64,000 nt of DNA from NCBI GenBank assembly GCA_951799445.1, contig OX637293.1, positions 13,888,001 to 13,952,000 on the forward strand, read 5' to 3'. The first letter of the stretch is position 1; the number at the start of each line of letters is the position of its first letter. Source of the DNA: Pseudisothecium myosuroides. Its lineage: Eukaryota; Streptophyta; Bryopsida; Hypnales; Lembophyllaceae. Below are positions 23,614 through 35,327 of this stretch, one piece after another. Position numbers and translations under genes: made by a program. Under the pieces are notes generated by a model. The model made no database searches and had not been told where the DNA came from. It worked only from the letters and a program-made list of their open reading frames with translations.

Positions 23614-26600
23614 CTATGCACTAAGAAGAAAAGAATCGTAAGCATGAAGGAAACAGAATTTACTACAAATTATTAGCAAGACAACATGCGAGCAATTTTG
23701 TCAAGCAAGTAGAAGAGCTTCGCCCTTCGCGCTTGCCTCTTATAAACGACCTTGATCTCCTTAATATCAGGTGAGTAATGCAAAAAATGACATCTGGAAA
23801 GCACAGATTTGTCAAACAAAATTATTCCATTTAAGGAGACTGATTGCATGAAATGGATAAGGTAGTTACTATGGAAGAAAGATCAGCTACTCACAGCGGG
23901 AAAACCATCTCGACTCCAACTTCAGCAATAGCCCTCCTGATTCTAAAAGAGGTATTGATCCCTGCATTGCATTGTAAAAGAACAATGCCTCTCAGCAACA
24001 ACATCCTACGCTTGGTCTCTGACACTTCCTACGAAACAAAAATTCAGGCATTGGGAGATTTGAGCACAAGTCTGACGCCACATATATGAAGAACAAGGCA
24101 ACAAAGCGTGACTACTATGCCGATTGTGAATTTACAACTTACAATACCGCTGCAGCATGGAAAGTCTCAAGGAAGCTAAACGTCCCATTCTGAGCTGGAC
24201 AACATTGCATGGTCAAATATCAGAGATAACCTTTCCATTACTGCACCTTCGACGGCTTCCTTGTCAAGATCCAGATAGACGAAAATACGTCGCGGTCAAA
24301 CTTGAAGGGAGAAATTATCGAGAAATAAAAGTTTTGTTTCCTTTCACCCACATCGAGAACCATATCCAGTATCATGTGGTAACGACAACGTGATTATCCC
24401 AAAACAAGACAATCATAGCCTGATGAATTGAGATATGAGTAGCCCAAGTGATGGGCATACTTGTGATTCTATGTTCTCTTTGCATCTTAAAACCCTGATA
24501 TTGAAGAGACTCTGGTACTACTAACCTCCATAATGTGCTTCACACACGTCGTAACCTTTTTTGGTTTTAATGTGGCAGGAGGAGCATCCTCAATGGTTTT
24601 TGTAAAAAATGCAGTTTATGGAGTGCTCAAAATAAATCATTTAGAGATGAAATTTCTATGACCTATTCCCATAGTAAGGGGACATGTGCCTACCAAAGAG
24701 AATCTAAAAATACATTATTTTATGGCCTCCATATTCGTGCAAATAGGGCTTCCTTGCATGCTCACTTCTGAACATTGAAGATGATTTTGACTTTATTTTT
24801 TCGGTGCAAGTCCTCACAAATTGCCAAATTTTATTTTATTTTCCTTCATGACTTTCTATTTTTTTATTAATCTACACTTGTTGTATCTATTTTTTGTGAC
24901 AACTATCTTTGAATCCAAATAATACTGTTTCAATACTCGCATGTAGTTATAAAACTTGCAACAATACTTTTAGCCGTCGATTTTTTGAATCAACGACTGA
25001 GATTGTTCTATTTTGTAGTACTCCTAGTACTAAGACTATTATTTCAGTACTTTCTAAAACGCTACGCAAAATGCACGGTCATTCTTGCAATCACCCCATT
25101 ATATTATTTTTTGTCATCCAACAAATAATTACACAATTTATAGTGTTTATAATACATCCAATTATAATTTACTTATTATACACTAGTGACACTACAATTA
25201 ATCATTTATATTTTTGTAGCCTTCATGAATATTGCATTGCCTACATTTATGAAAACCATAAGGTTTGTTTTAATACTAATTGTACCCTACCCTAGTTTTT
25301 TCGCCCAAGTTCTCAAAATAACTATCGGCCTAAACACTAATCTAGCTTTTCAATTAGCTCTCTGTGTATACAACATTTGATTTTTTTTCTTTGGGACAGA
25401 AGATATTCCAAAATTGAGCATTAGTCTTGGTCTGGACTTCCCAAATTTAGGATTTCAAACATCCTTTTGTCAAACCAAAGAATGTAAGTGAGGATCTCAA
25501 GTAAAATGAGAGATAAAGCGAAGCGTAGTGTTCCAAATATTTGAGTTATGGACATTAATCACCCCTCTAGGTTGTCTATTAAATTTCAGTCTTTGGCACA
25601 TACATGTGCATGTCCAAACTGGTTCTAACTCAAATCAGAAAATTAGAGGAAAAAATAAAGAACCCAACTCCCCAGACGGATTGATTCTCCAATTGAGATC
25701 GTAGAACTGGCTGGATCGTATCGGTCCATATGCCTCCGTATTTGCTGCCACGTACCGGTCGGCGTGGCTTAGTATTGGACTTGACTAGGGGACATGGCCC
25801 TCTTTTGATCCGCTGAGTTTGAGCCTCTACCTTTTGGCCAGTCCAGGGACTCAGCTCTGGCTGGTTCTCCCTTTGTTGGACTTCTAAACTGTGATTAACT
25901 GGACCTTGAATGATCCAGTACTTGGTAGTTGCACGCCAATTTTTGGGTCTTTTAAAAACAAACCTTGGGTCTCCGTATGAGGAACCTCCAATACAAAATA
26001 AGGCGAAAAAAATTCTAAATAGGAGCAAAGCTTCACTGTCCAAAAGTATAAAACAACAAATAACCAAGTAAAAAATTATGTCTAGAAACAGAGCTTCGCC
26101 ATATAGGAGGTTAGCTCCCAAACTTTTGGACAATTCTCGACAACGTTAGATAGTACAATACTTGGAGAGTTGAATCCCATTCAACTTCTCTTAATTGACA
26201 ACAAAATCACCACTTGGACCACAAATTCCACCGTCAAGGCTCTAGGGGGGATTTGCAACACCAAAAGTATGAGATCCTAGGCACTCCAAAAAGCTCGGAG
26301 GGAATTGTTAGAAAACACATCAACACTTAACACTTTGTTTAGGAACAAATTCAAGGGGGATTCTTCAACTTGAAGTTGAGAAATATTTTCAGAGGTGCAA
26401 TGATAGAAATGATGGGGATTGCAAAAATTTTGGTAATTTTATTGTATTAATTGAAATTACTATAAATTTTGAAAGACAGAAAGTATGCCGAATCCGTAGC
26501 CAATGTTTGAACTCTTCTAATCATTCAAAAAACTACTTTCCCACTCATTACTTCCTACTTTTTTGTATACTACGTACTTTGGAACATGGGTCATGAACTT

Positions 26601-27000
26601 TTAGTCCAAACTTTGAAAAGAAGGAAAAAACGCATTCTAGCCTTGGTTGGAAATACATCAATCTACAGATTGGCTATGGGGTTGCTGGTCGGGAATGGGT
26701 GGTTCTACCTTACATTCAATATGTTGAGATACAAAGCCAAAAATAGCGATGGTCCAATACCTAGGTTCACCACTCTCAAGGCTCGATAGAGACAAGGATT
26801 TGAGAAGGGCTATCCAAATGGGATTTGGATTGAAAACTAAGAATCAAACTTAGGGTTCCACATTTCATCCTTTCTTCTAAGGTAGAAAGGGACGCTTGAT
26901 TTTTAGTGAAGAAAGGACAATTTACGTTTCTACAAGAAAGTAAAGAAAAAGAAAAGTAAAAGTAATGCATGAATCTCATCGAACCTACTAATTAGAGCGA
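23614..27000. other. AT-rich intergenic DNA, no supported gene
   Basis: ORFs at 23844-24089, 24157-24393, 24909-25295 and 25630-26133 (minus) were examined. The last has a Trp/Arg/Lys-rich middle (RPKNWRATTKYW) that could be retrotransposon leader, but nothing decisive is present. Confidence 0.4.
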
Positions 27001-27216
27001 TGGATGGCTTGGATCTCTTCCCTTGATCTAACGGTTACAATTACGGATGGCTTGGATCGAGTCGGGGGATCCTACGGCTGTGGGCGATTTAGGGTTTGGG
27101 GGTACGTGCTGTTCTTCTGGTCTTCTCTTTCGATCTCTCATTCGCTTCTTCTCTCGAGAGCTGTGTGTGCGGGTGCTGTGCATGTGGCGCCGAGCTTCTG
27201 TGTGTGGAGGTGAGCT

Positions 27217-27315
27217 TCGTTACTGGAGAATGATTTGGTTTAGGTTGTTGTGTAGGGTTTGGATTAAGCTTGCGGTCGTTTCTTTGATTGGGTGCTGACT
27301 CTGTCGTGGATGCAG
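27217..27315 (+). other. Likely 5'UTR intron of the Crinkler-type gene
   Basis: A donor-like GTGAGCTT follows GTGTGGAG near 27210, and the acceptor GGATGCAG ends at 27315, ten bases ahead of the start ATG at 27325. No coding frame is needed upstream. Confidence 0.4.
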
Positions 27316-27324
27316 GGTTTCACA

Positions 27325-30191
27325 ATGTCGTATGTCTACTTCAAGATGGATACATGTGAACCTGTTGAGGTAGCCTGTACCTCTGATGGAAAGATCGATT
27401 TCGCTGCACTTGGTCAAGAGTTCGGGTTGGATCCGACTTCCATTAAATTGAATGGAATTCGATTTCCTCTAGAAGAGCTGAAGTCAGATCTGAAGTGGGA
27501 GCAGATGAAGGGGCGCCTCAATGAGGGTGGAAGATGTGTCGGAACGAAAGAAGATCCTGTTATTGTCACTCGTGCGGCTCCAGTTCGTGCAGGTATGTTT
27601 CCCGCGCGCACTTAGTCTCTTCTGGTTTAGGGCTTAATTCCTGGCTGAGGTGTCCTTGATCCGGCTCATGCAGCACTTGTTTCTTTGTCTTGATGGCTAG
27701 GGTTCGGTTTATCAAGGGCTACAAGTATGAGTAGTGTTGTTGGAGCCCCCCAGATTAGATGGTTGTAAGTGCGTCACCCAGGACGGGTGATCTTGGTCGT
27801 TTACGGTAAATAATAGAAAACATACCAGCCTAATTGTAACTTGGTAAGGATTTGTTACAATTAGGCAGGTATGTTTTCTATTATTAGGGAGAAGTACAGA
27901 TTTTTGGAGGTCATCCTACTCACTTTCCCGCTCATGTTCGTGGCTGTAGTTATGGGTGTGTGATCGTTAGAAATGGGGCGTTTGCCTTATGTTTATCTCA
28001 GTCGAACAATTAGGGTTCCGTGCGATGGCATCATGCCCAACAATTTTTTTAAGAAAGTGGATGATATTGCGTTGAGGCACTGCTGTGTTTAAAGCCTGAT
28101 CCCTAAACAGTATGCTTACTTACACTTGTGAGAACATGCTTCTTGTGGTGGTCTGAGTGCCTCTCGTGTTCTGTGTATTCTTGTTTCCCTATCAAGGGTT
28201 TACTGTGGCGACACTGATGTTCGTGGCTGTATTTTGGGGGCGGGTGATTGTTAGTATGGATTGTTGTACTTCAGTTTTTGATGTTTGGGCTTCTTGCCTT
28301 CATAGGTAGAATAAGCAGGTTTTGTGTCCGATGCTTTGACTAGCCCCATGTTGTAATAACGGGACTTTATTATACCATGCTTTGGATGGATTGTCACCTC
28401 TTGCTTATGTTGCTTTCGTAGAGTGTGATTTCTTTCATTTGAATAGTATCTTTATCAGGATGTATCTAAACTAATCTAAAGCTCTTCGTCCTCTTCTTTT
28501 TCTGATTACATAATTCGGGTGATTTCACTTGCAATTCTCATCTGGCGTGCTTTGCTGCACCTCCAACAGGCTTCAATCCGTTTTTTCGAGCTGAGGATGT
28601 GATTGGGGGTGAGTCAGACGGTATTAATGGCCGCCGAAATTCGTATTTCACCGCACGGTCTGAAACAGTAATAGGAATTTGTAAGCTCGTCAATAAAAAG
28701 GGAGCCTTGCTTATCCGTGCGCCGCCCGGCAGTGGAAAGACATCGATATTGCAGCTGGTGGCAACTGCTGCTAAGAACTCTCAGGATATGTTCAAGCAGG
28801 TTTATTATGTCAGCCTTGCGCAGATTGGTGGCAAGAGCTTCGAGGAATTCTTGGAGGAGAAACACCCAGGTGTTACGATTTCCGAGCTTCAATCACCGAA
28901 GTCCTCACCGGACAGGCATCCGAAGAGTGGTTCAGAAAGCAGGCCTAGCCTCCTCCTCGTCGATGAGGGGCAGGTGGCCTTTGATCGGAATTTGACCCTC
29001 TGGGCCACTGCTAAAGATTGCGCGAGTGGTTCTGGAAAACACCTGCGTATTATCATCGTCTCAGCATGGGGTAGTGCGATTGTCTCCCATGGTGGGCAAC
29101 GCGTTGCCACACCTGTGAAATTTAATTCAGACGCATCGGTCGGCCTTTTGCAAAGTGCAAAGAACCCCATATCTCTCACATTGACCAGGGATGAAGCCAT
29201 AGATCTCTGGAACAGTTGGTGCTATAGAGGCCTCGACCTTCGTGATGGACTTGCGTCATGGGACGATCTGAGGGATTTCGTGTTCGACCTTACAGGGCAG
29301 CAACCTGGGTTAATGGCCCATGTGTTGGATTTCTTAATTGCACAAGGCTTGAAAAATAGTGAGGCCGGTAGTATGGAGCAGAAGGAGAAGGCACGGGACC
29401 TGTTGCTCTCACGCCAGTTTTACGACTCTCTCTCGCAGATAAGGAGTCTCCTAGCAATTGAGAAAGCTTTGAGGGGTGGGAAACCTGATGGAGAATCCAT
29501 GAGATCCCTTTTGAGAAAGCTGCTGCCAGAAAAGGGTGTTTATCTCAGGGATCTCAGCGGTCGTGATCGAGACGCTGCTGATTTAGCAGTCAAATGGGGG
29601 CAGATTCAAGAGGACGACGGTTGGTTGAGTTTGCCCTCGGAGCTGCACAGGCGGTTTCTGCTTCGCGAGGTGTATTGCACTAATGAATCAACTTCTGATA
29701 GCATTGAGAAAAATGGTTTACACGCATTTATTGATCGAGTGATCGAAAGGTTTAACCCTCGTCAGCTGAAGTCGTCCAAGGCCCGGAACGTTAGTGAGAC
29801 CGTGGTTTATGAAAGTCAGTACCAAAACGAATTCTATAGAGCAGCTTGCTCGATCCTTCCTGCGGATTCAATCATGTCACCCAATGTCGGGCCCCTATTT
29901 GGAGCGAAGGGTTACCTTGACTATTATCTATTTCCGCATCGCTGGGGCTTTGAGCTATTAGTCGATGGCTCCGAGTTGAAGGAGCACCAGGCAAGATTCG
30001 GTCCAGGCGGGGTCTACCACAAGCTCATTCAAGATGGGGTCGTTTCTGAATATGCGATTTTGGATTTCCGGACGAAGCGTCTCGTCGAGGCCAAGCCCGA
30101 TGTGTTGCATATTGTATTTAGCGAGGATTTCGAGAAGGCAACTCTTCACCGCTCTGGGAGCTCGTCAAGTGAACTGATGTTGAGGCAATGA
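27325..30191 (+). CDS. Crinkler/CR-type protein: header domain, P-loop NTPase, REase-fold nuclease
   Basis: Two exons, 27325-27592 and 28570-30191, join in phase (GCAG|GTATGT and CCAACAG) to give 629 residues. Residues 1-89 form a compact N-terminal header (MSYVYFKMDTCEPVEV...LNGIRFPLEELKSDLKW), the place of the ubiquitin-like header in Crinkler effectors. The NTPase has Walker A APPGSGKTS (residues 141-149) and Walker B SLLLVDEGQ (217-224). The C-terminal domain has YQNEFYRA, then GYLDYYL (Asp540) and WGFELLVDG (Glu551) with KEHQARF (His562). This spacing matches the restriction-endonuclease-like domain of the CR/Crinkler-RHS class (Asp, Glu-x-x; the usual Lys is Leu). No signal peptide is seen. 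In oomycetes and chytrids such proteins act inside host cells. In plants the role is unknown, with defence or genome-conflict functions proposed. No frame breaks. Confidence 0.75.
27809..27885. other. 32-bp near-perfect hairpin in the Crinkler intron
   Basis: 27809-27840 and 27854-27885 are reverse complements with one mismatch around a 13-base loop. The arms include GAAAACATACC and CCTAATTGTAAC. It could be a tiny MITE or a small-RNA precursor hairpin. No flanking target duplication is obvious. Confidence 0.8.
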
Positions 30192-30363
30192 GGTAAAGAG
30201 AGTCAAAAGAATTTGAAGGCTGTAAAAAGCACAGTAATCAAGGTTAGCACAGTGTGAGTGTAGTAGGCTATGCGTAGCTTGCTTGTGATTTGGGGAACAC
30301 TTCAATTTTCGTCACAAGTTCATGTAGACCCGGGATTGCTCAGTAGGATAACGTAGTGGTTGC

Positions 30364-30540
30364 ATGAGAGTAATCAAGCGGATTGCTGAGACATACAATG
30401 ACGAGATATATTCTGATTTCGTATGGAATGATGTGCATGAGAAGATTTTTGGAACAGACAAGGGCTACACGAAGCTGAAGGCGGCGGAAAACGAACATAA
30501 GTACGAGTACGTGGAGGAGAAGGTGGCGAGAACGGAGTGA
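30364..30540 (+). CDS. Small hypothetical ORF, 58 residues
   Basis: It begins MRVIKRIAETYNDEIYSDFV, continues with NDVHEKIFG and ends EEKVARTE-stop. The composition (many charged residues, no low-complexity run) is unlike the random ORFs nearby. It lies 170 bases after the Crinkler stop, on the same strand. It could be a separate micro-gene, or a C-terminal exon cut off from the Crinkler gene. No family is recognised. Confidence 0.3.
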   Translation: MRVIKRIAETYNDEIYSDFVWNDVHEKIFGTDKGYTKLKAAENEHKYEYVEEKVARTE

Positions 30541-32628
30541 AAGGGAAGGAAGGAAGCAAGCAAGTAAGGAAAAGTGATGGTGTGTAGTTAGTGAGAGAAT
30601 GGTCCCTGTAACTCTTTGAATTAGCAGTGGAGAAATGGTGAGACCTAGGCTAGGTGGAATTTATCATATTCCAGAGCCTTTGTTTTCTGCTGCCTGTGCT
30701 TGTGCGTTCCGTTCGTTGCGGTTATGGGTCATCTGTGTATGGGCTATGTACTTTCGTTGCATGTCCAATTTCAGTCGTCGAATCATATTATGCTCTTCTG
30801 CAGATTATGTATAGTAACGTCAAGACAACACCCAGTTTTCTCCTCTTGCATGTTCCTCGTACGTTCAAGATGTTACTTGCACTCTAGTGAGATTAATGAG
30901 CTCAGGTTCTTTATTTCGTATGTCTCATTAATGGATACTTCTACATTCTCTAGGTGGAGTCATTGGCTGTGAGCTGGTGTGTGCTCATTATCTATGTCGA
31001 TTGGTAATATGCAGATCTTCTTGTCTGTATTTTGCTCATCTCTGTTACAAAGGGAACAATTTCTTGTTCTTAGATATAATCTGATTGCACAAGGTCCTAA
31101 TATTCGGGTCCGTCATGAACTTAAGCAATCGTTTGTAAATCCGGGAATAATATTTATATGCAGTGTTCATAGACTTGGTGTGTTGTCTGCAGGTTCCAAA
31201 GTTGGGCACGGCTGTTAGGATATTGACCGTAATGTGGGATGGCAGCTTTTGTTTTTGGGTTTTGAAGCATCAGGCATGTTTTACCACTGCGAGCCAATTA
31301 TGAGAAATCAAAAATAGTTTTTTATGATTTTTTTTTTTTTGTAATTAGTGTTAACCACGAGTCCATTGAATGTAGTGCTGAATCTTACACGAACTGGGCC
31401 ACCACATGTATATGGTAGACTCCCTTCAATGATTGTAAGTTTTGCAACTCACCAGGTTTCACTCTTGAAATGGGGATAACTTTCATCTCAGAAAGCAACA
31501 TGGATCCATTAAAGTCAAAGCAAATCAGAGTAATCAGATGTGAAGCTGGCTCTTTGATTGACATGCCACAATCGGCAGATGGGCCGTCCGTGTGTCTGGT
31601 GGGATTCTGTCCATGAGTAAGTTAAGAGTGGTTCGGTCTCTTTTCATCACGCACAAGGTTCTTGACCCGGAAGAGAAGAAGAGCTTTAGGGGCAGGAGAA
31701 CACGCAAGAGACCACTCTTGTATATAGAAGCTCGTCCTAGACTGGAATTGGTATATGCGAATTCACTGGTGTGATTCATTGCGTATCATGGAGCACGGTC
31801 TTCAAACCATCCAAGGGCTACGGTGCATGTGTGAATTGAAGCCGTTGACATTATCTCTTAGAATCTTCCCGCACGAATGTCTACGGTTTATATCATGAAG
31901 ACGTCCTAGAGGTTGCGTGCACAAGTAAGAACAATGTGGAACGCTTATCGGTTCACAGGCCTATTTTTCATGATGAAGGGCTCCTCTTGACACGATACTA
32001 ACTACTTTGGTTTGGGTCTTTCTGGAGATTTTGAGTTTTTTAACTGATTATGTCCATTAATTGATCAAAGAGAAACCCTGAAGTTCAACACTGTCTGAAG
32101 TTTCAATAGAAAGTGTCAATACTTGAGGCCAGAAACTCAAACCGGCAATTTCAGACCAAGAAGAGACAGTGAATATAAGAAAAGGGCACTTCTTAAAATA
32201 ACGCCCAAAATTTTCGCATTTCCACCCTGTTTCCAGAGTCTATCAACACAACATACATCCGAGAGATTTTTCAAACCAAGTCAAGTTCTCTTAGCTAACA
32301 ATTTTACGAACCACCATGCATGAGCTGGAAATCACATAACAACTTCCAAAGACCACAGAAAAATTAATCAGATGATATACCATAGATTATATCACTCGCA
32401 CATTACAAGGAAGGTCATTGATAAAACAGAGTTCTGCTCTAAACCCCTAAAACAAAACCTAATATATCTTCTAGCTACATGCACCGCTATAAGCATAAAA
32501 AACAGAGCACCCAACAACTAAGACTTCATCTGAAAATATCAAAATCTTCACTCGTAGCAGGATTCGATGTAATTTAAATTTGTCATTCATTATGGAATTA
32601 AGTCAGTTCAGAATGATCCTAGTCAGAA
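30541..32628. other. Intergenic DNA between the two Crinkler-type loci
   Basis: Mostly T-rich DNA (including a T-run near 31325). Short ORFs, for example 31592-31774, have no recognisable product. Confidence 0.35.
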
Positions 32629-32738
32629 CCGGAGATCTCCGGTTGTTCCTTTGAAATCTCCAGAACGATTGTTCAATAAATTCGCAGCCGGAGATCTCCG
32701 ACTGCAGCAGACCCACGTCAATGACCGGAGACCTCCGG
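32629..32738. repeat. Three 14-bp palindromes of CCGGAGATCTCCGG type
   Basis: CCGGAGATCTCCGG is at 32629-32642, CCGGAGATCTCCG at 32688-32700, and CCGGAGACCTCCGG at 32725-32738. The first and third are followed by a TGTTCC phrase. They lie 40-150 bases upstream of the broken Crinkler/RHS gene. They may be protein-binding sites or short tandem repeats. Confidence 0.75.
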
Positions 32739-32776
32739 CTGTTCCATGGATCGTTGAAGACTATTTCTAATGCGAT

Positions 32777-34440
32777 GTGGTCTTGTTTACTTCTCACAGG
32801 GATTCATGGTCGACTAGTCTTCCGACGGAACACCGTTTAGGGAAACTGGCCGTTTTTGTGGAATTTTGGCTTCCCAAGTTCGTATACCATGGGTCACATA
32901 ATGTGGGCTACGTTTACAAGTGCAAGACGGAGTTGACTGCTTGGGGCATCAAAATTAGAGAAACCCCTGAAGGCACCTGGGAATTTGTCCTGCAGCTCCG
33001 AATTAAAAAGCGAGGACATCCGCTTAATTCCTCTTTCGATGGGCATCTGATTTTTATTCGGAAATCCTATAAAGATTTGAAGAAAATCTTCGTGAAGGCG
33101 GAGAAGGGTCAAAGGTACATTGTATTGGGCACAGCCGGAATAGGGAAATCTTTCTTCACTGTTTTGGGTCTGTCATCTGGCGACACTAAAGAAGAAAATT
33201 GTTTGGAAGTTAGCTAACGATCACTATTACCTTCTGGACTTCAGTCTAGAGGTTGCGGTTGCTCAAGGTCCGGTAAAAGAGCTTCACCCTGACCTGCAAT
33301 CAGTGTTCGATGATCCTTCTTCCTGGCTTATAATAGATGGCAAACAGGAGGCTTCTTTGGAGTATAAGTGCTGTATGGTGCTAGCGTGTTTTGGGAAAAG
33401 TCAAACTATCATGAATTTGCGAAGCCTGGCAATTCCAAAACCTACTATCTTCCTGTTTGGGTGGAGGCTGAGATCAATGAATTTTGTATAGATTTTGAAG
33501 AACATAGGTCCAAGTTTCCAGGTATGCATGTGTCTGACATGCAGACGGCTCTTGCAAATTTTAAGATAGTAGGAGTCCCTTGATATGTACTAGATACGCG
33601 TAAGACGCAGGAGGGCAAGGCCAAGTTGTTGCAAGCTGTTGCAAAGGTCGACAAACAGACCTGTTTGCAGATTCTTTCTGGGGAGTTTTTCACGGATGTG
33701 AGTGACAGTGTCGTCCATATGTGTGTGAACGAGGAGGACCATATGCTATTGAACAAGGAGACGGATTATGAAAGGTTTGATCTTAGGTTCGCGTCTTCCT
33801 TTGCTTGAGATGGGATAATCAAGCAGTTTGATTTAGTTGGCAATGTGGAGGTAGTGTCATATTTATTGGCACATATCGACAGCCAAATTTGTGGGACTTT
33901 ATGGGGGCACATCTACAAGCGGGTTGCTCATGTAATTCTGAGTCGGGGTGGAAAATTTAAGTGGAAGAGGGTATTCGAGGATGCAGCTGATGATAAAGCC
34001 ACTGAGCACTTCGATCAGGGAAGCTGGAGTTTGTGACTTTTGAGAAAGTTCAGGATTTAAAACGTCAGGAACTTTTTAGGGCTTACTGCCGGCCATTGAC
34101 TCCCAACTTTGAAAGTGTGGATGCTGTAATTATTCCAAATACCTTGGTGCAATTCTTTAGGTACAGGGAAGGCAATCACGTTTACAAAATGCAGGGTTTG
34201 AAAAAGTTGGACGAGATTTTGGGTATGGACAAGTACAACGTGTGGTCGTGTGTGACTCGAGAAGCGTTTGAGAAAACCAAGTTCCAAAATTGGTTGAATA
34301 AGGACGGTACAAATGCAAGTGTACGGATGAGGAGTCAAACTGGTGCTAAAGATGCACCAGTATGTAGTCAAGGTCGACTTCAAGAGATACTAAGTCGCAA
34401 CAAAGAGCTCGCTTTTCGTTCTTTCAATTTTGAGTCGTAG
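32777..34440 (+). pseudogene. Crinkler/RHS-type NTPase pseudogene
   Basis: The first segment ends in a Walker A motif, GTAGIGKS, of the type seen in Crinkler-RHS NTPases (consensus GTPGIGKS). Later segments keep family landmarks in order: YYLLDFS, SWLIIDG, TYYLPVWVEAEI, VGVP followed by YVL, FASSFA, LWGHIYKRVAHVILSRGGKF, and VDAVIIPNTLVQF near the end. The reading frame is broken: a shift near 33160, a second near 33370, TGA at 33581-33583, TGA at 33806-33808, and a shift near 34030. Both TGAs stand where an Arg (CGA) would fit. No header domain was found upstream. It is on the same strand as the intact Crinkler gene 2.6 kb to its left but belongs to a different Crinkler subtype. Confidence 0.75.
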
Positions 34441-34504
34441 CTACTGTCAGAAATCAATGGGGGTAGCTTGAAGTTGTGGACTTGAGACTTAAGTTTGCCA
34501 TATT

Positions 34505-34625
34505 CATAGTTTGGATCTCCAAGGATTTTGTACATTCCAGAACCTATTGTCATCGCCAAACTTGCTCTGACTGCTTGTGCTTTGTAGTCCCACCTGTTTG
34601 AGGGGCAGAGTGTGTACTAAGTATG
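34505..34625. repeat. Dispersed repeat related to the PDIL5-1 array spacer
   Basis: The text from TTGGATCTCCAAGGATTTTG to CCCACCTGTTTGAGGGG is a diverged copy of 43245-43335 and 46105-46185, which follow the PDIL5-1-like units. Phrase order is kept, with about 75 percent identity by eye. It marks an unnamed repeat shared by the two regions. Confidence 0.55.
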
Positions 34626-35327
34626 GAGTAGCAATTAGGCGTTCAGACTTGCCATGCGGCAGTCCAACAGCTAGATTTCTTGAATCTTGTACTACGTGTT
34701 ACTAATATGGGCATTTTTAATGTAGACCTCTCTGTCTTCATGGTCGTGCACCTCTTTGCAATGAGCATTTTGGTGATCCAAGTTGATCTTTGTATAATTG
34801 TGATGTCGTGCAATTTGTTTAATTTGACGTCGGTGGAGTATCCCGTATATGCCGTCCTTACAAAATGAGTCACTGTACTGTACATGGTGTGATGACCCGA
34901 GTTGGAAGGGTGAACTTCCGTTATGAACTATGAAGGTGTCAATCCAACTGATTTTCATGCACAGTATCTAGTTCATATTTTTGGTATCCCCAGTGTGCCG
35001 TATTTTATACCCCAGCTGTGTTTTATTTTGTGACTCTGTTTTTGTTGGAGTACCTGCAGCCATTACTTTCTTAGCAAAAGCATTCAAACTAGATTCATTC
35101 TATTTTATTCGAATAGTATGTCTGTGATGAGACGATACTGAAATGACCCACAGAACCAGTTCCGACTTTTGAGGGCATTTGTCTGATGGGGAATGATATG
35201 TTATACGTACGGCATGCACTTCTCATGACTAAAGTTTTGGCCTTGTGGGTATTCAGTACTAATTAGATATGCTTTCTAACTGTGTGGAGTCTCAAGGATT
35301 GATTCCTCCTAAACTACTTTGTGACAG

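Noticed and set aside
25630..26133. 167-codon minus-strand ORF with a Trp/Arg/Lys-rich centre
   Set aside because: No recognisable domain and no LTRs or primer-binding site found; may be retroelement debris.
27220..27417. Minus-strand ORF overlapping the Crinkler first exon
   Set aside because: Shadow frame of the plus-strand coding exon.
30541..32628. Search for CRISPR-like arrays or phage-type genes
   Set aside because: The window is eukaryotic; no regularly spaced identical repeats with unique spacers were seen.
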